The notes below the pieces were generated by a model, which saw only the letters and a program-made list of their open reading frames with translations, was not told where the DNA came from and did no database searches. From contig CM022949.1 in assembly GCA_012931725.1 (NCBI GenBank), forward strand, positions 29,415,815 through 29,479,814: DNA of 64,000 nt. The letters run 5' to 3'. Source of the stretch: Litsea cubeba (lineage: Eukaryota; Streptophyta; Magnoliopsida; Laurales; Lauraceae). The position numbers were made by a program, and so were the translations under genes. This document shows positions 35,000 to 47,244 of the stretch, in pieces (the stretch's first letter is position 1; every line of letters starts with the position of its first letter).

Positions 35000-36385
35000 T
35001 CAAACAAACCACCCGATGGCCCATAAACGGTTTCTAGTCCATTTGAGTGTCAAGGGCATACATGTCATTTGGCACCAATCCCTCACAAGTCAGAACAAAG
35101 CCAACCCATCTCCTCAATCGGTCCCCCTCTGTTTCATTCCTAGCAGCTTGCGCTCCTTCTCTTCATTTTTTTGAGGCTTTTGGCTGTAGGTCCCTCATCC
35201 TTTCGATTTAAAGCCTAAGATCAACGAACTTTTATCGTAGCGGCGGTAGTCCTTTCATGAAAATGACCCTGTGAAGAAGACAAAAAGCCCCCTGTAAACG
35301 TCAGCATAAAGGCTCCGCTTCAAACCATTTCAGTGAAGAAAAAACCACATTCATCCGAAAGCGAAAGCGAAGACGAAGCAAAATCAACTAATCGAAGACC
35401 ACAATCATCTGAATCGTTTTCACTTTAAGGTCAGATAAAATACTTTATCCATTCCTAAAACGAAGATGTACACGATAATTTCTTTTGAAAAAAACTAAAA
35501 ACCTAAAAGGGTCTTTGATTTCGTTCTTCTCTGATTTTATCTATCCTTTATGCTCAACTCTATGTAGACAATGGCTAGAATAAAGTCCTCGATTACTTCA
35601 AGTCAAGAGAAAAATCAAGTTTCTCTGATACTTAGATAATTTTTTTTAAACTCGGATAAATTTGTTTTGGTCCAAACTCAGAAAATTTGTTCAAAACTCA
35701 AATAAATTTATTTGAGTTTTTCCAGAAGTTCAGATAAGTTTGCCCAAAACTCAAATAAATTTATCTGAGTTTTGGCAAATTTATCTGAATTTTTGTCCAG
35801 TTTATCAGAGTTTATGTTATATTTATCTGAGTTCAGGGACGCCAAAAGTCAGAATACGGAAAATCAGATTCTAATAAAAACCGAAATCCAAAACAAGAAG
35901 ACTTGATGAGCATGATCCAATCGAGAAAAGAGAGGGAAAACAAGCAAAAGAGCGAACTGCTCTATTTCAAATCAGTTATAGAGAGAGAGAGACTTGGGAG
36001 AGACTTCAGATGAAAGAATAAGAGAAAGTAAAACCGTTTCTATCTTTGAAGAAGTGAAAGAAAGAGAATCGGAAGTCATGGTGGCAACGGAAGGTGCTCT
36101 GCAATGGTACTCAATAACCATGGAAAGGAACAGAAAATGAAAAAAATGAGAGAGAAGAAGATGGAAGGAGTTCTCTGGGACAACAGAGAATAAGAGAGAA
36201 CTTGGCTTGGCCAAGAAATGATGGTTGAAAGGGCAAATTGGTCATGAAAATATATGACGTGGCATATTTGGGACCTCTCACCAAAATATCTCCCGCTGTC
36301 TGAACTATAGACATTAGAGAAAAAGTTTGTTGGGCTGGATGCCTTAGAAGACCGTGCTTAAGGACCGTTGGCTAATTTACCCATT
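35000..36385. mobile_element. Dispersed element with degenerate TTTATCTGAGTTT repeats, copy A
   Basis: Shared with 57955-59310: AAGACAAAAA followed by ACGTCAGC, then GCTTCAAACCATTT, AAGCGAAGACGAA, a central stretch of variably spaced AATTTATCTGAGTTTT-like units (35620-35840), then AGGGCAAATTGGTCATGAAA with ATGACGTGGC, and an end near AAGGACCGTTGGCTAATT. The class is not clear. No transposase or long terminal repeats were found, and the boundaries are approximate. Confidence 0.65.
35620..35845. repeat. Degenerate TTTATCTGAGTTT minisatellite, copy A
   Basis: About a dozen units of the form (A)AATTTATCTGAGTTTTG occur in both orientations, with changes at several positions and uneven spacing. 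The same motif recurs over about 850 bp at 58260-59110. Confidence 0.7.
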
Positions 36386-36399
36386 TTTTTCGGGAGAAC

Positions 36400-38250
36400 A
36401 TCAAAACAGGGCTAAAGTTTTTTTTTTTTTTTTCCACATTTCAAGTCAGGACAAAAATCTATTATACATTCCAGGACAACCTTTTACTGTTCCAAAAATG
36501 TCCTACATGGCACTATGGCTAAAAGGGGCTAAAGTTGAACATAATTACAACTTTTGCCATCAAAAAAGAAAGAGAGGGAAAATGTCCTACGTGGCACTGT
36601 GGCTAAAAGGGGCTAAAGTTGAACATAATTACAACTTTTGCCATCAAGAAAGAAAGAGAGGGAGGACAGTTGACTGCACGTGGAAGAGAGAGGGGAAAGT
36701 AAGAGAGAGAAAATGAATGAGGGAGAGAGAAAATGAATGAGGGAGAGGGGGGCGTGGGGGGGCTGATGGGTTTATTTTTTCCTACTAATCTCAATCTCAG
36801 CCGTCCATCATATTTTTTTGTGGACCCCATTTTACTATTCATCGCACTGTTTTCTCAGAGAACTAAAATTCAAAAAATAAAAAAGCAGGGGAGCCGGATC
36901 CGATTTGGTTGGCCAGAGTGTTAAAAAATTTAAAAGTTAAGAACATTAAAAAAATATTTTTTTTGAAATTTGGTGTGTAAACTCTTAAATTATAAAATAT
37001 AATAAAACAAAATACTAAAAACCCTAAACATTAAAGCATAAATCATATATACTAGACATAAATAAAAAAAATATATTAACCTAAATCAGAATAAAGTCGT
37101 AAACCCCAAATCCAAATAAGTTAATTTACGAAAAAAAATTTATCGTGTCAATGACACGGATTACCGCTAGTAAACTTACATTTCAAAACAGGCCCTAAGT
37201 TTTTCATTAACATTTCAAATCAGAACATTTGAATTATCCAGCGAGATTTTGAGTTATACAGCCACATACAACCAACATCTTCTCCCATCTGAACAGGTCC
37301 AAACCAACCATACAGATGCTTTTCTCCAACACCTTTTTCCTTCCATCATCATTAAAATCCAGCCATCTCCATCATTCCCATCTTCATCCATCATCCCTCT
37401 TTGCTTCTATAATTTCTATTTCTCGGTGATTTAAAAGAGTCTCAGATGGAGTACTACAGGGTGGTGATAATTAAAAGTATTAGTGATGATGATGATGTTT
37501 CATGTGAGAAACCCCTCAGACCATAGAGGGCTCCTCTTTTATCATCAAAGAAACACATTCCATTGGATGAACTCCTGAACCACAAAAGAAAAATCACATT
37601 TCTCTACTTACGATATTTGAGATTAGAGATGGTAAGAAAGATATGAGAAGTAAATTAAAGGACTGAAGTGGAACCACTGGCAGTAGGGAGTGGGGAAGGT
37701 TCCTTTGACATCGGATTATCCCTAACAAGGGAGAGGTGCATCGAGGAAGACGAGATGGGATTTCAAGGGCGGAATCAGGCCATTTCTCGATTTGGTGCTT
37801 CTTGATCTCACTGTTGGTGCGGAAACCATGGAGGCAGGGGAATCTCGGCTTCTCCCGTGCCTCCTTGTTCATTTTCCCCATCTCACCAGCCGAAAAAAAA
37901 AAGAACCGATGGAATGGAGATGTTGAATGGAAATGGGTTTCTCTTCTTTATAAAGACATCTGCAAATGGGAAGATGGCTAGATTTGATGATGATTGAAGG
38001 AAGAAGAAGGTGATGGAAGAAGGTGTTGGAGAAAAGGGTCCGTATAGCTGGTTTGACTTGTTTGGATAGGAGAATACGTTGGGTTGCATTCGTCGGATAA
38101 CTCAAATTAATCTCGCCGGATAATTCAAAATCTCACCGGATGTCCTGATTTGAAATGTTAATGAAAAACTTAAAGCCTGTTTTGAAATATAAATTTATTT
38201 TTGTCATGATTTGAAATCCGAAAAAAACTTAGCCTTATTTTGAAATTTCC
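36400..38250. mobile_element. Element with long inverted arms, left arm interrupted
   Basis: The left arm (about 36400-36480 and 37170-37380) contains GGGCTAAAGTTTTTT, CATTTCAAGTCAGGACAAAA, then TTTCAAAACAGGCCCTAAG, TTTTTCATTAACATTTCAAA and CTTTTCTCCAACACC. The right arm (about 37975-38250) holds the reverse complements in reverse order. The left arm is split by about 690 bp (36.48-37.17 kb) of foreign sequence. The interior on the minus strand has an open frame (MGKMNKEAREKPRFPC...) with no known motif. A Mutator-type element is the likely class. Confidence 0.6.
36498..36665. repeat. 84-bp tandem duplication
   Basis: ATGTCCTAC(A/G)TGGCACT and the sequence after it are repeated at 36498 and 36582 with about three differences in 84 bp. 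This keeps a frame open but is not evidence for coding. It lies in the insertion that splits the left arm of the long-armed element. Confidence 0.95.
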
Positions 38251-40916
38251 ATTTTTTTTTCTCTTTTTCTCTTACTTCGTACTCCCCCGATTCCCTCCTT
38301 GCCAATGATCACCCCACCACCAAGGGAGCCTCCTCTGATCAGCCTCACCACCACCACCACTTCCACCTTCCTTTTCACACGCTCACACGACCGATGACCC
38401 CAATGATACAAGATGACGCCAATGATACAAGAGCAGCCCTCTCCATCACTCCTAAGCTTCAAATCCGGATAGGTAAGTCCCCATAGTTCATGTCCTTTCC
38501 TCTTAGCCCCATTAGAGCCATTCATGTTTATGCTTGGTCTAATCCCTTCTCTTCTCTTGTTTTCCCCAATTATTGGTGCCCTAGGTTATGGATTTTAGGG
38601 CTTTTGTGCATTGGACGTGGGTTAATCTCAATAGAGGGCTTGGATAGCTTCTTGTGGTGATTTCTAGCATAAGGCAAGTATTTATGTGTAAATTCCATTT
38701 CATGCATGTGGTTTGTATATAGATTATTATGTCTATGGGCATGATGTCGTGGTGGATTCTACTTACCCCTTATGCATGTGTTTTATTGTCAATTTCTTTG
38801 CTAATTGTTTCCTTTAGGGGTTGTTTGTCTTTTACGCATGGGATATGTAAATACAATTTACACATGTAAATGATGAATATTCAAATTTTAAGTATATAAC
38901 ATTTACACGTGTATTTTTTTACAATGTTTGTTAACTAACATCATTTTCGCATCATTACATATGTGATTTTATTTTACCATGTTTGTTTCAATGATAAGCG
39001 TAAATGTATTAGATGATTTTGTAAATGATACTTATTATTCATTAAATTAAATTCTACTATAATGATTTGAAAAGGAGACAAAAATATCCATTTTATATCA
39101 AGTTTTTATTTGCATTTTAGATACTTCAAAAGGAATTTGTCTTTCAATATGAAATATACTTTAAAAAAATACATTTCTATCAATGATCACCCTTACAAAA
39201 ATGAATTCCAACATGTTTAGTTAAGAAAATATGAATTTATATTTTGATGGTTAAGCAAATAGCATTATTATTGATATTTTTATTAATTAATATTTAATTC
39301 AATATTGATCTTAATTCATTATTCAATTTGTATAAAACTTAACCCATGCATCTCACAGGTTTTATGCTAATATTAATCAATTATAGAAAGTTCTTAAAAT
39401 GAGTATTTTGTGGCTAAGTTCAATCATATTAAAAGTGTCGCAAATTTGTTATGGTTAGATAAAATCACATTTATATATGATTTTTAAATGATGCCATAAT
39501 GCTATATAAAATACATTCTTCATTCTCTCCTACATTCATATATACATGTTTAAAGATTTTTAAAGTATTGCAATAATAAATAACTTTATAAAATCATTGA
39601 GATATTAGAAGAAAACTGAAATAATAAGGTAATTAAATAGTTAAAAGTTGATATAGAAAAATCATTAAGATATTTATCTTATAGATTGTACCTTAAAATT
39701 CTTACTATCAATATATTTTTTGTCCTATAAATTTTGTCCCTTAAAATCATTGGAGCCACTTTCATTTTCTAATATGTTTTTTGTCTTACAGATTTTGTCC
39801 ATTAAAATCATCCATTTTGAGACCTCTTTTATTATTATTTTTCTAATGCATTGGAGGGGGTTTCGAACCCAAAACCTCTTTCACGAAAATGCCCCAACTT
39901 TGAGACTTTTATTATTATTATTATTATTTTGCGTTGGAAGGGGATTTCGAAATCAGAACCTCTTTCACAGAAATGCCCCAACAACAAACCATCCGCCTAA
40001 TGGGTATTCTTCGGAAGCGCATCTATTTTGGTATTCTGTATTTCCCCACCTCAACAAGTGTTCAGATTTTGGTGTGAAAATGGACTCATTTTCACACCAT
40101 TTACACATCCGATTTACACGCAAGATGCGTAAATAATTATAGTCAAACATGACCAATGTGCACATATTCTCCATTTACATATGTAAATAGGTGTAGACAA
40201 ACGACCCCTTAAGATGCGATGATAAGACTAATTTGGTGTTTTAGGGCCCAAATGCATGTTATGTTGGAAACCCCCAATTTAGACCCAAGGAAATAATCAT
40301 GTGTGGATGTTATAGCGTGCATGTAGATTGTACATAATTATGGATTGGTAATCCCTATTATTCCGTAGTTGTGAACCTCTATTTCTAGTAGATATGTGTG
40401 ACTTTCATTTCATGAATTATATAAATTGGTATTATCTGATTTATGAATATATTATTTGTTAAACATGTTAAATGCTGTGTTAGGGCTTACTCCTATTCTT
40501 AAATTCTCTAACTTCCTATTGATGGCAAGTAATCATATTTAATTCACTTTTCATATATCATGTTGTACGTAGACCATAGTGTTCAAAGGTACTATAAGCT
40601 ATATGGTTACTACTTGTTGTGGAGTTTGATGCTTATATTGAATTAGACCTTTAGCTTTGATCTTTTATGCTAATGAAATTGAGTATTTTGTGGTGCATGT
40701 GGGTGAGGTGTGGTTGGCTCTAGTTTATGTCATATGCTAGGGGATTTATTGGATTTCTACCCAACATGATTAATGTACTTCATTTAGTATACATGTTGAT
40801 GCACTATCATCCTCGTATTTATTTCATTTTAACTACCTAAATAATGTTAGGCTCATTGCAATGGAAATCCATGTTCCTATGTGTGTTGGAAACCTCCACT
40901 TGAGAGGACCTTAGAT
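37852..40916. repeat. 3-kb tandem segmental duplication, copy 1
   Basis: Copy 1 begins CTCCCGTGCCTCCTTG inside the long-armed element and ends CACTTGAGAGGACCTTAGAT. It matches 41757-44754 almost line by line, with small indels, and carries the PIF-like element at 38817-40208. No gene is included. Identity looks well above 90 percent by eye. Confidence 0.95.
38817..40208. mobile_element. PIF/Harbinger-like non-autonomous element, copy 1
   Basis: It is flanked by TTA (38814-38816 and 40209-40211) and has inverted ends GGGGTTGTTTGTC and, inward from the right, GGGGTCGTTTGTC. Both subterminal regions are rich in ATTTACACATGTAAAT-like palindromes. The 1.4-kb interior is AT-rich and has no transposase. 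It contains a direct repeat of about 85 bp around GGGGGTTTCGAACCCAAAAC and GGGGATTTCGAAATCAGAAC. Confidence 0.8.
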
Positions 40917-41756
40917 GTCACGGCCCCGGACCCGATTAGAGAATAAACCGGATCCGGGGTGTGAATTTTAGGGCTAATTAAAATTTTTTGCCCTTAATGC
41001 CCAAGGATCGAAGTCCGCTGTGAGGATTGTATAGTTCAGCCTCATTAACAAATAATCAACGAGACTTGTCCGGTAAACACAACATTAAATCTGTAGGAAT
41101 ATCAAAGCAAGTATGAATTTCATTCCATTATATATATTCAAGTTTCAAAAGATAAAACATATAAAGTTTATAAACATCAGGACCATCCCAAAAACCTAGG
41201 TCCTGGTACAAAAGATATACAGTGCTAGAGTAGACAAATTCAAAAGATAAAAAACCCAAAGATGAAATGAGGTAGCACGAAGAAAGATGTCCCCATGTAA
41301 CACGCACTAGTACCGCGAGTGATGACGTTATGCTACGTCATCGGCACCCCACTCTCGTACCTCGTCCTCCTCCCCCGGTTGAGGATCCTCTGGGATTACC
41401 TCGGCATCCGGGTCGGCGTAATAGTAGTAGGTGTCCTCTGCACACCATGGAATAAAGGATCAACAATATATTGGTAAGAAAATAAGCAATATACATTATT
41501 TATAACATGTTTCAAAAGAGAATAAAGACAAGTAGATGATTAAAAGATAGCAAGGTACAAGCTATGCATAAAGCATAAATAATTGAAAGAATCAAGTAAC
41601 AATATAAATCCTAACAAGATAAACAAGAGTAACCATCCATGAAATGCAATGTCAAGCAAGAGGGGACTCCGAGGATGTCCTAGCCATCTCACGGGGGTAT
41701 AAGTGACGTTCGAGCCGACTACGAATACCCAAAGTCTGGCTCTAGGGGGATCCTAG
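40916..41756 (-). mobile_element. LTR-like fragment at the duplication junction
   Basis: It starts TGTCACGGCCCCGGACCCG, the form of an LTR end whose reverse reads ...GGGCCGTGACA. It contains a GC-rich stretch (41325-41430) that on the minus strand reads DTYYYYADPDAEV with an acidic continuation. It ends abruptly at GATCCTAG, where copy 2 begins, so the other end is missing. It separates two 3-kb duplicate copies. No primer-binding site or polyprotein is present. Confidence 0.5.
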
Positions 41757-44754
41757 CTCCCGTGCCTCCTTGTTCATTTTCCCCATCTCACCAGCCGAAA
41801 AAAAAAAGAACCGATGGAATGGAGATGTTGAATGGAAATGGGTTTCTCTTCTTTATAAAGACATCTGCAAATGGGAAGATGGCTAGATTTGATGATGATT
41901 GAAGGAAGAAGAAGGTGATGGAAGAAGGTGTTGGAGAAAAGGGTCTGTATGGCTGGTTTGACTTGTTTGGATAGGAGAATACGTTGGGTTGCATTCTCGG
42001 ATAACTCAAAATCTCGCCGGATAATTCAAAATCTCACCGGATGTCCTGATGGAAAACTTAAAGCCTGTTTTGAAATATAAATTTAATTTTGTCATGATTT
42101 GAAATCCGAAAAAAACTTAGCCTTATTTTGAAAATTTTCCTTTTTTTTTTCTCTTCTTCTCTTACTTCATACTCTCCCGATTCCTCCCTGCCAATGATCA
42201 CCCCACCACCACGGGAGCCTCTTCTGATCAGCCTCACCACCACCATCACTTTCACCTTCCTTCTCACACGCTCACACGACCGGAGCAGCCCTCTCCATCA
42301 CTCCTAAGCTTCAAATCCGGATAGGTGAGTCCCCATAGTTCATGTCCTTTCCTCTTAGCCCCATTAGAGCCATTCATGTTTATGCTTGGTCTAACCCTTT
42401 CTCTTCTCTTGTTTTCCCCAATTATTGGTGCCCTAGGTTATGGATTTTAGGGCTTTTGTGCATTGGACGTGGGTTAATCTCAATAGAGGGCTTGGATAGC
42501 TTCTTGTGGTGATTTCTAGCATAAGGCAAGTATTCAAGTGTAAATTCCATTTCATGCATGTGGTTTGTATATAGATTATTATGTCTATGGGCATGATGTC
42601 GTGGTGGATTCTACTTACCCCTTATGCATGTGTTTTATTGTCAATTTCTTTGCTAATTGTTTCCTTTAGGGGTTGTTTGTCTTTTACGCATGGGATATGT
42701 AAATACAATTTACACATATAAATGATGAATATTCAAATTTTAAGTATGCAACGTTTACACGTGCATTTTTTTTTTACAATGTTTGTTAACTAACATCATT
42801 TTCGCATCATTTACATATGTGATTTATTTTACCATGTTTGTTTCAATGATAAGCGTAAATGTATTAGATGATTTTGTAAATGATACTTATTATTCATTAA
42901 ATTAAATTCTACTATAATGATTTGAAAAGGAGACAAAAAGATCCATTTTATATCAAAGTTTTTATTTGCATTTTAGATACTTCAAAAGGAATTTGTCTTT
43001 CAATATGAAATATACTTAAAAAAAAATACATTTCTATCAATGATCACCCTTACAAAAATGAATTCCAACATGTTTAGTTAAGAAAATATGAATTTATATT
43101 TTGATGGTTAAGCAAATAGCATTATTATTGATATTTTTATTAATTAATATTTAATTCAATATTGATCTTAACTCATTATTCAATTTGTATAAAACTTAAC
43201 CCTTGCATCTCACAGGCCTTTTGCTAATATTAATCAATTATAGAAAGTTCTTAAAATGAGTACTTTGTGGCTAAGTTCAATCATATTAAAAGTGTCGCAA
43301 GTTTGTTATGGTTAGATAAAATCACATTTATATATGATTTTTAAATGATGCCATAATGCTATATAAAATACATTCTTCCTTCTCTCTTACATTCATATAT
43401 ACATGTTTAAAGATTTTTAAAGTATTGTAATAATAAATAACTTTATAAAATCATTGAGATATTAGAAGAAAACTGAAATAATAAGGTAATTAAATAGTTA
43501 AAAGTTGATATAGAAAAATCATTAAGATATTTATCTTATAGATTGTACCTTAAAATTCTTACTATCAATATATTTTTTGTCCTATAAATTTTGTCCCTTA
43601 AAATCATTGGAGCCACTTTCATTTTCTAATATGTTTTTTGTCTTACAGATTTTGTCCATTAAAATCATCCATTTTGAGACCTCTTTTATTATTATTTTTC
43701 TAATGCGTTGGAGGGGGGTTTCGAACCCAAAACCTCTTTCACGAAAATGCCCCAACTTTGAGACTTTTTATTATTATTATTATTATTTTGCGTTGGAAGG
43801 GGATTTCGAAATCAGAACCTCTTTCACAGAAATGCCCCAACAACAAACCATCCGCCTAATGGGTATTCTTCGGAAGCGCATCTATTTTGGTATTCTGTAT
43901 TTCCCCACCTCAATAGGAGTTCAAATTTTGGTGCACACCATTTACACATCCGATTTACACGCAAGATGCGTAAATAATTGTAGACAAACATGACCAATAT
44001 GTACATATTCACCATTTACATATGTAAATAAGTGTAGACAAACGACCCCTTAAGATGCGATGATAAGAGTAATTTGGTGTTTTAGGGCCCAAATGCATGT
44101 TATGTTGGAAACCCCCAATTTAGACCCAAGGAAATAATCATGTGTGGATGTTATAGTGTGCATGTAGATTGTACATAATTATGGATTGGTAATCCCTATT
44201 ACTCCTCAGTTGTGAACCTTTATTTCTAGTAGATATGTGTGACTTTCATTTCATGAATTATATAAATTGGTATTATTTGATTTATTAATATATTATTTGT
44301 TAAACATTTTAAATGCTGTGTTAGGGCTTACTTCTATTCTTAAATTCTCTAACTTCCTATTGATGGCAAGTAATCATATTTAATTCACTTTTCATATATC
44401 ATGTTGTATGCAGACCATAGTGTTCAAAGGTACTATAAGCTATATGGCTACTTGTTGTGGAATTTGATGCTTATATTGAATTAGACCTTTAGCTTCGATC
44501 TTTTATGCTAATGAAATTGAGTATTTTGTGGTGCATGTGGGTGAGGTGTGGTTGGCTCTAGTTTATATCATATGCTAGGGGATTTATTGGATTTCTACCC
44601 AACATGATTAATGTACTTCATTTAGTATACATGTTGATGCACTATCATCCTCGTATTTATTTCATTTTAACTACCTAAATAATGTTAGGCTCATTGCAAT
44701 GGAAATCCATGTTCCTATGTATGTTGGAAACCTCCACTTGAGAGAACCTTAGAT
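41757..44754. repeat. 3-kb tandem segmental duplication, copy 2
   Basis: Copy 2 starts CTCCCGTGCCTCCTTG directly after the LTR-like filler and ends GAGAGAACCTTAGAT, after which it continues into sequence absent from copy 1. It lacks the left half of the long-armed element. It differs from copy 1 by scattered substitutions and small deletions, for example near 42047 and 43930. Confidence 0.95.
42669..44049. mobile_element. PIF/Harbinger-like non-autonomous element, copy 2
   Basis: Same element as 38817-40208, with TTA at 42666-42668 and 44050-44052 and the same GGGGTTGTTTGTC ends. Because both duplicate copies carry it at the same place, it inserted before the 3-kb duplication. Confidence 0.8.
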
Positions 44755-46684
44755 TTAGCTAATGGTCTACAATTATGAGACTTATGAATAATTGGAAATC
44801 GGTCTTAGCCATTGACTCCCAACTGTTTGTAATAATGTGTGAGAGACCAAACCATGACATGGGGGGTGGTAATCGTGGGCCGTGGATACTCTTGATCATT
44901 ACAAGATTAAGGTTGGTGTAGATGTTATCCGGGACCCACCGTGGATCATCTTGTTAAATTGTATAATGTCCACTCTAAAGTGGGCAAATGGTAACCTAGG
45001 ACTAGCATTAGGGTTGTAAATGACTCACACAGTCACACAGTCACACTACGTGACGCCTCATTGGACCCGGACCCTTATACCTACCAACTCTTGGACCCTT
45101 AGGCATTTGGTGTATGTGAGGTGTGGAAGGCCCTGGTAGGAGGTGGGAGTTGTGTATTGGCCCATTCACTATTCATTAGATCTTAGACACAAAACCGTAA
45201 CCACATCGGTGCCTTTGCATGACTCTTGGCCGAGGGCCTTGGTGGACCTTGGACCTTAAACCTTCTCTGGTACTTTAGATGATAGCACCCTTATAACTTA
45301 TAATTGTGTCTCGTCTGCTATGACTGCTAGACCTCCTTGAGGCAAGTGTGGGGTAGTGCTAACTAAGGGTATATCGTCATAGAGCTCTGGGTATCCACTA
45401 CCTTCAAACGCACCAAGGGAATCATTTAGGCACCATGTACTCTATGGGGATTATATCCTTAGCCGGTATTGCCCTTGTAATAGGATGTCTACAACGGGAC
45501 CTAAGTGTAGTGTAGCAATGGGTCTTATTAAGTAAAATGGTTGACACATATATGCACTTGCACACTTCCCACTCTGAATGAATAATGAATTATGCCTTTT
45601 ATATTATATGATTGTGCCACCGCATTACATGGGTATATATTTGCTTTGCTTTTGTGTACAGTAGGTATCTTCGGATACTGAGATAGCCAACATGTGGGCG
45701 CTGGGTGCGGTAGGTGTTTGAGGACACCGAGTTTGAATATTTGGTTATTTGGAATTTGGATAGTAGGGCTTTGGGTTGGACCAGACCTGAGTTTATCGAT
45801 GGTGTGCATTTTGATGTGTATGATGAGTACGTTATTAATTAGGGGTATATTGGGTGATGATGCACACTGTGATTGTCGTGAGCGTGTGTGGTGGTGTGTG
45901 GTGACTATGATACTTATACATATTGTTGTGTGGATTTGATGTGAGTGTGCCCGCTCCGTTTGGTTGTTATAGACTGTGTTATGCACTACCATTTGATCTT
46001 GGTATGATGCGATGGGTTTAAATCAATATTTATCTATATATGTTGTGTAGCTTTGGTGTGTATGTTATCTTGTCTATATTTGAATTAATATTGCTTGTTA
46101 CTTGATGTTTGTACTGCCTTCCGTCTTTTACCTTAATTGCATATCCACTAACATTATGAGTTACTTTTTCCTTGCAGGTGCGGGTAAGACTCTATACCTA
46201 TTATGTTTATATATAATTACACATGAGTACATAGTTATTATTATATACATGTCATGTTATTTACCCATATTTGCTTGCTTGGCCTTTTAGGTCTAACCTT
46301 ACTCTTGGTGCTTATAGGTTCTAGGCCACTGACCATTAGCTCGAGGGTAACACTTCGGTGTAGCCGTTGCAAGGATGTAAAGAGAGATGTGCAGTTGATG
46401 TGACTTAGGAGTACTCCGTCATTGAATTCGAGAGCCACACATCTATCTTAGTTAGATTACCCTTTTGGCACACTTGGGTTAGCCTCCTTGGAATCTACAT
46501 TTGTATTAATTCAACTGAAAAACACACTATAATTGTTATATTTGAAACTGAAATGTACTATTTGGCCCATGTTCTAATAGCTATGTGGATTTTAAATCGT
46601 CCACTTTATTTGATTTATATGTTTATTAAGATACTCTCCATTCACGTCCCGGGGTACGAGGCCCCCGGATCTTGGGGGCGTGAC
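44755..46684 (+). mobile_element. Transposon-derived non-coding segment with LTR-like end
   Basis: The segment ends CCCGGATCTTGGGGGCGTGAC against the coding repeat of the neighbouring gene. That end is similar in form to the reverse of the LTR-like fragment at 40916 (GGGCCGTGACA). Upstream there is no polyprotein, only short open frames without motifs. I infer the 3' end of a plus-strand LTR-type element inserted into the gene. The left boundary is not resolved. Confidence 0.4.
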
Positions 46685-47244
46685 GGTAAGGCATTAGATG
46701 TTTCAGATGCATTCTTCACTGTGTCATTCGTCTTTCCACCAGCTGCATCAGTTGAAGTTGTTGTTTGCTCATTTGGTACTGGTGACACATTAGATAATGT
46801 TTCAGATGTTTTCTTCATGATGTCATTCTTCTTTCCACCATCTGCATCAGTTGAAATTGTTGTTCGCTCATTTGGTGGTGACGCATTAGATGTTTCAGAT
46901 GTATTCTTCGCAGTGTCATTCTTCTCCCCACCAGCATCAATTGGAATTGTTTGCTGATTTGGCGGTAATGAATTAGATGTTTCACGTGGTGGATACAAGC
47001 CGTGTTTGATCATCATGGACATGTAGTCCTTAAAATGCATGGGAGGTGTTTTATCATCTCTACTTGTCTTTGTCAAAGCTTCGGTGACTACCTTTATTCC
47101 CTCTGCCTCCTTTGTCTTCTTATAGAGCTCTGCGTCTGCTGCTTGTTGGGCAACGTAGAAAGCTGCATCAGCTGCAGTTCGCTGAGCTGCTGCTTCCTTT
47201 TCTCGCACGTAGAGTTCTTCTTCAGCGAGCCGCGCCCACCCAGC
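46642..47244 (-). CDS. Flotillin-like and repeat exon 3
   Basis: Acceptor GAAACTCCAG| is followed by GCT GGG TGG GCG (AGWARLAEEELYVREKEA) in phase 0. AADAAFYVAQQA and DAELYKKTKEAEGI match the Ala/Glu repeat of flotillin-like proteins. MHFKDYMSMMIKHGLY stands where flotillins have a LRDYLMI-type motif. Three in-frame repeats follow (46972-46694). At about 46684 the sequence turns into transposon-like DNA, and the frame stops at 46642. Confidence 0.6.
   Translation of the reverse strand, partial: AGWARLAEEELYVREKEAAAQRTAADAAFYVAQQAADAELYKKTKEAEGIKVVTEALTKTSRDDKTPPMHFKDYMSMMIKHGLYPPRETSNSLPPNQQTIPIDAGGEKNDTAKNTSETSNASPPNERTTISTDADGGKKNDIMKKTSETLSNVSPVPNEQTTTSTDAAGGKTNDTVKNASETSNALPSRPQDPGASYPGT

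Noticed and set aside
39720..40136. 138-codon frames in both copies of the PIF-like element (also 43577-43993)
   Set aside because: The two copies diverge by frameshift in the C-terminal half, the sequence is AT-rich and low-complexity, and there is no transposase signature.
45528..45992. 154-codon minus-strand frame
   Set aside because: It lies in transposon-like non-coding sequence, is rich in His, Thr and Ile, and has no motif or splice context.
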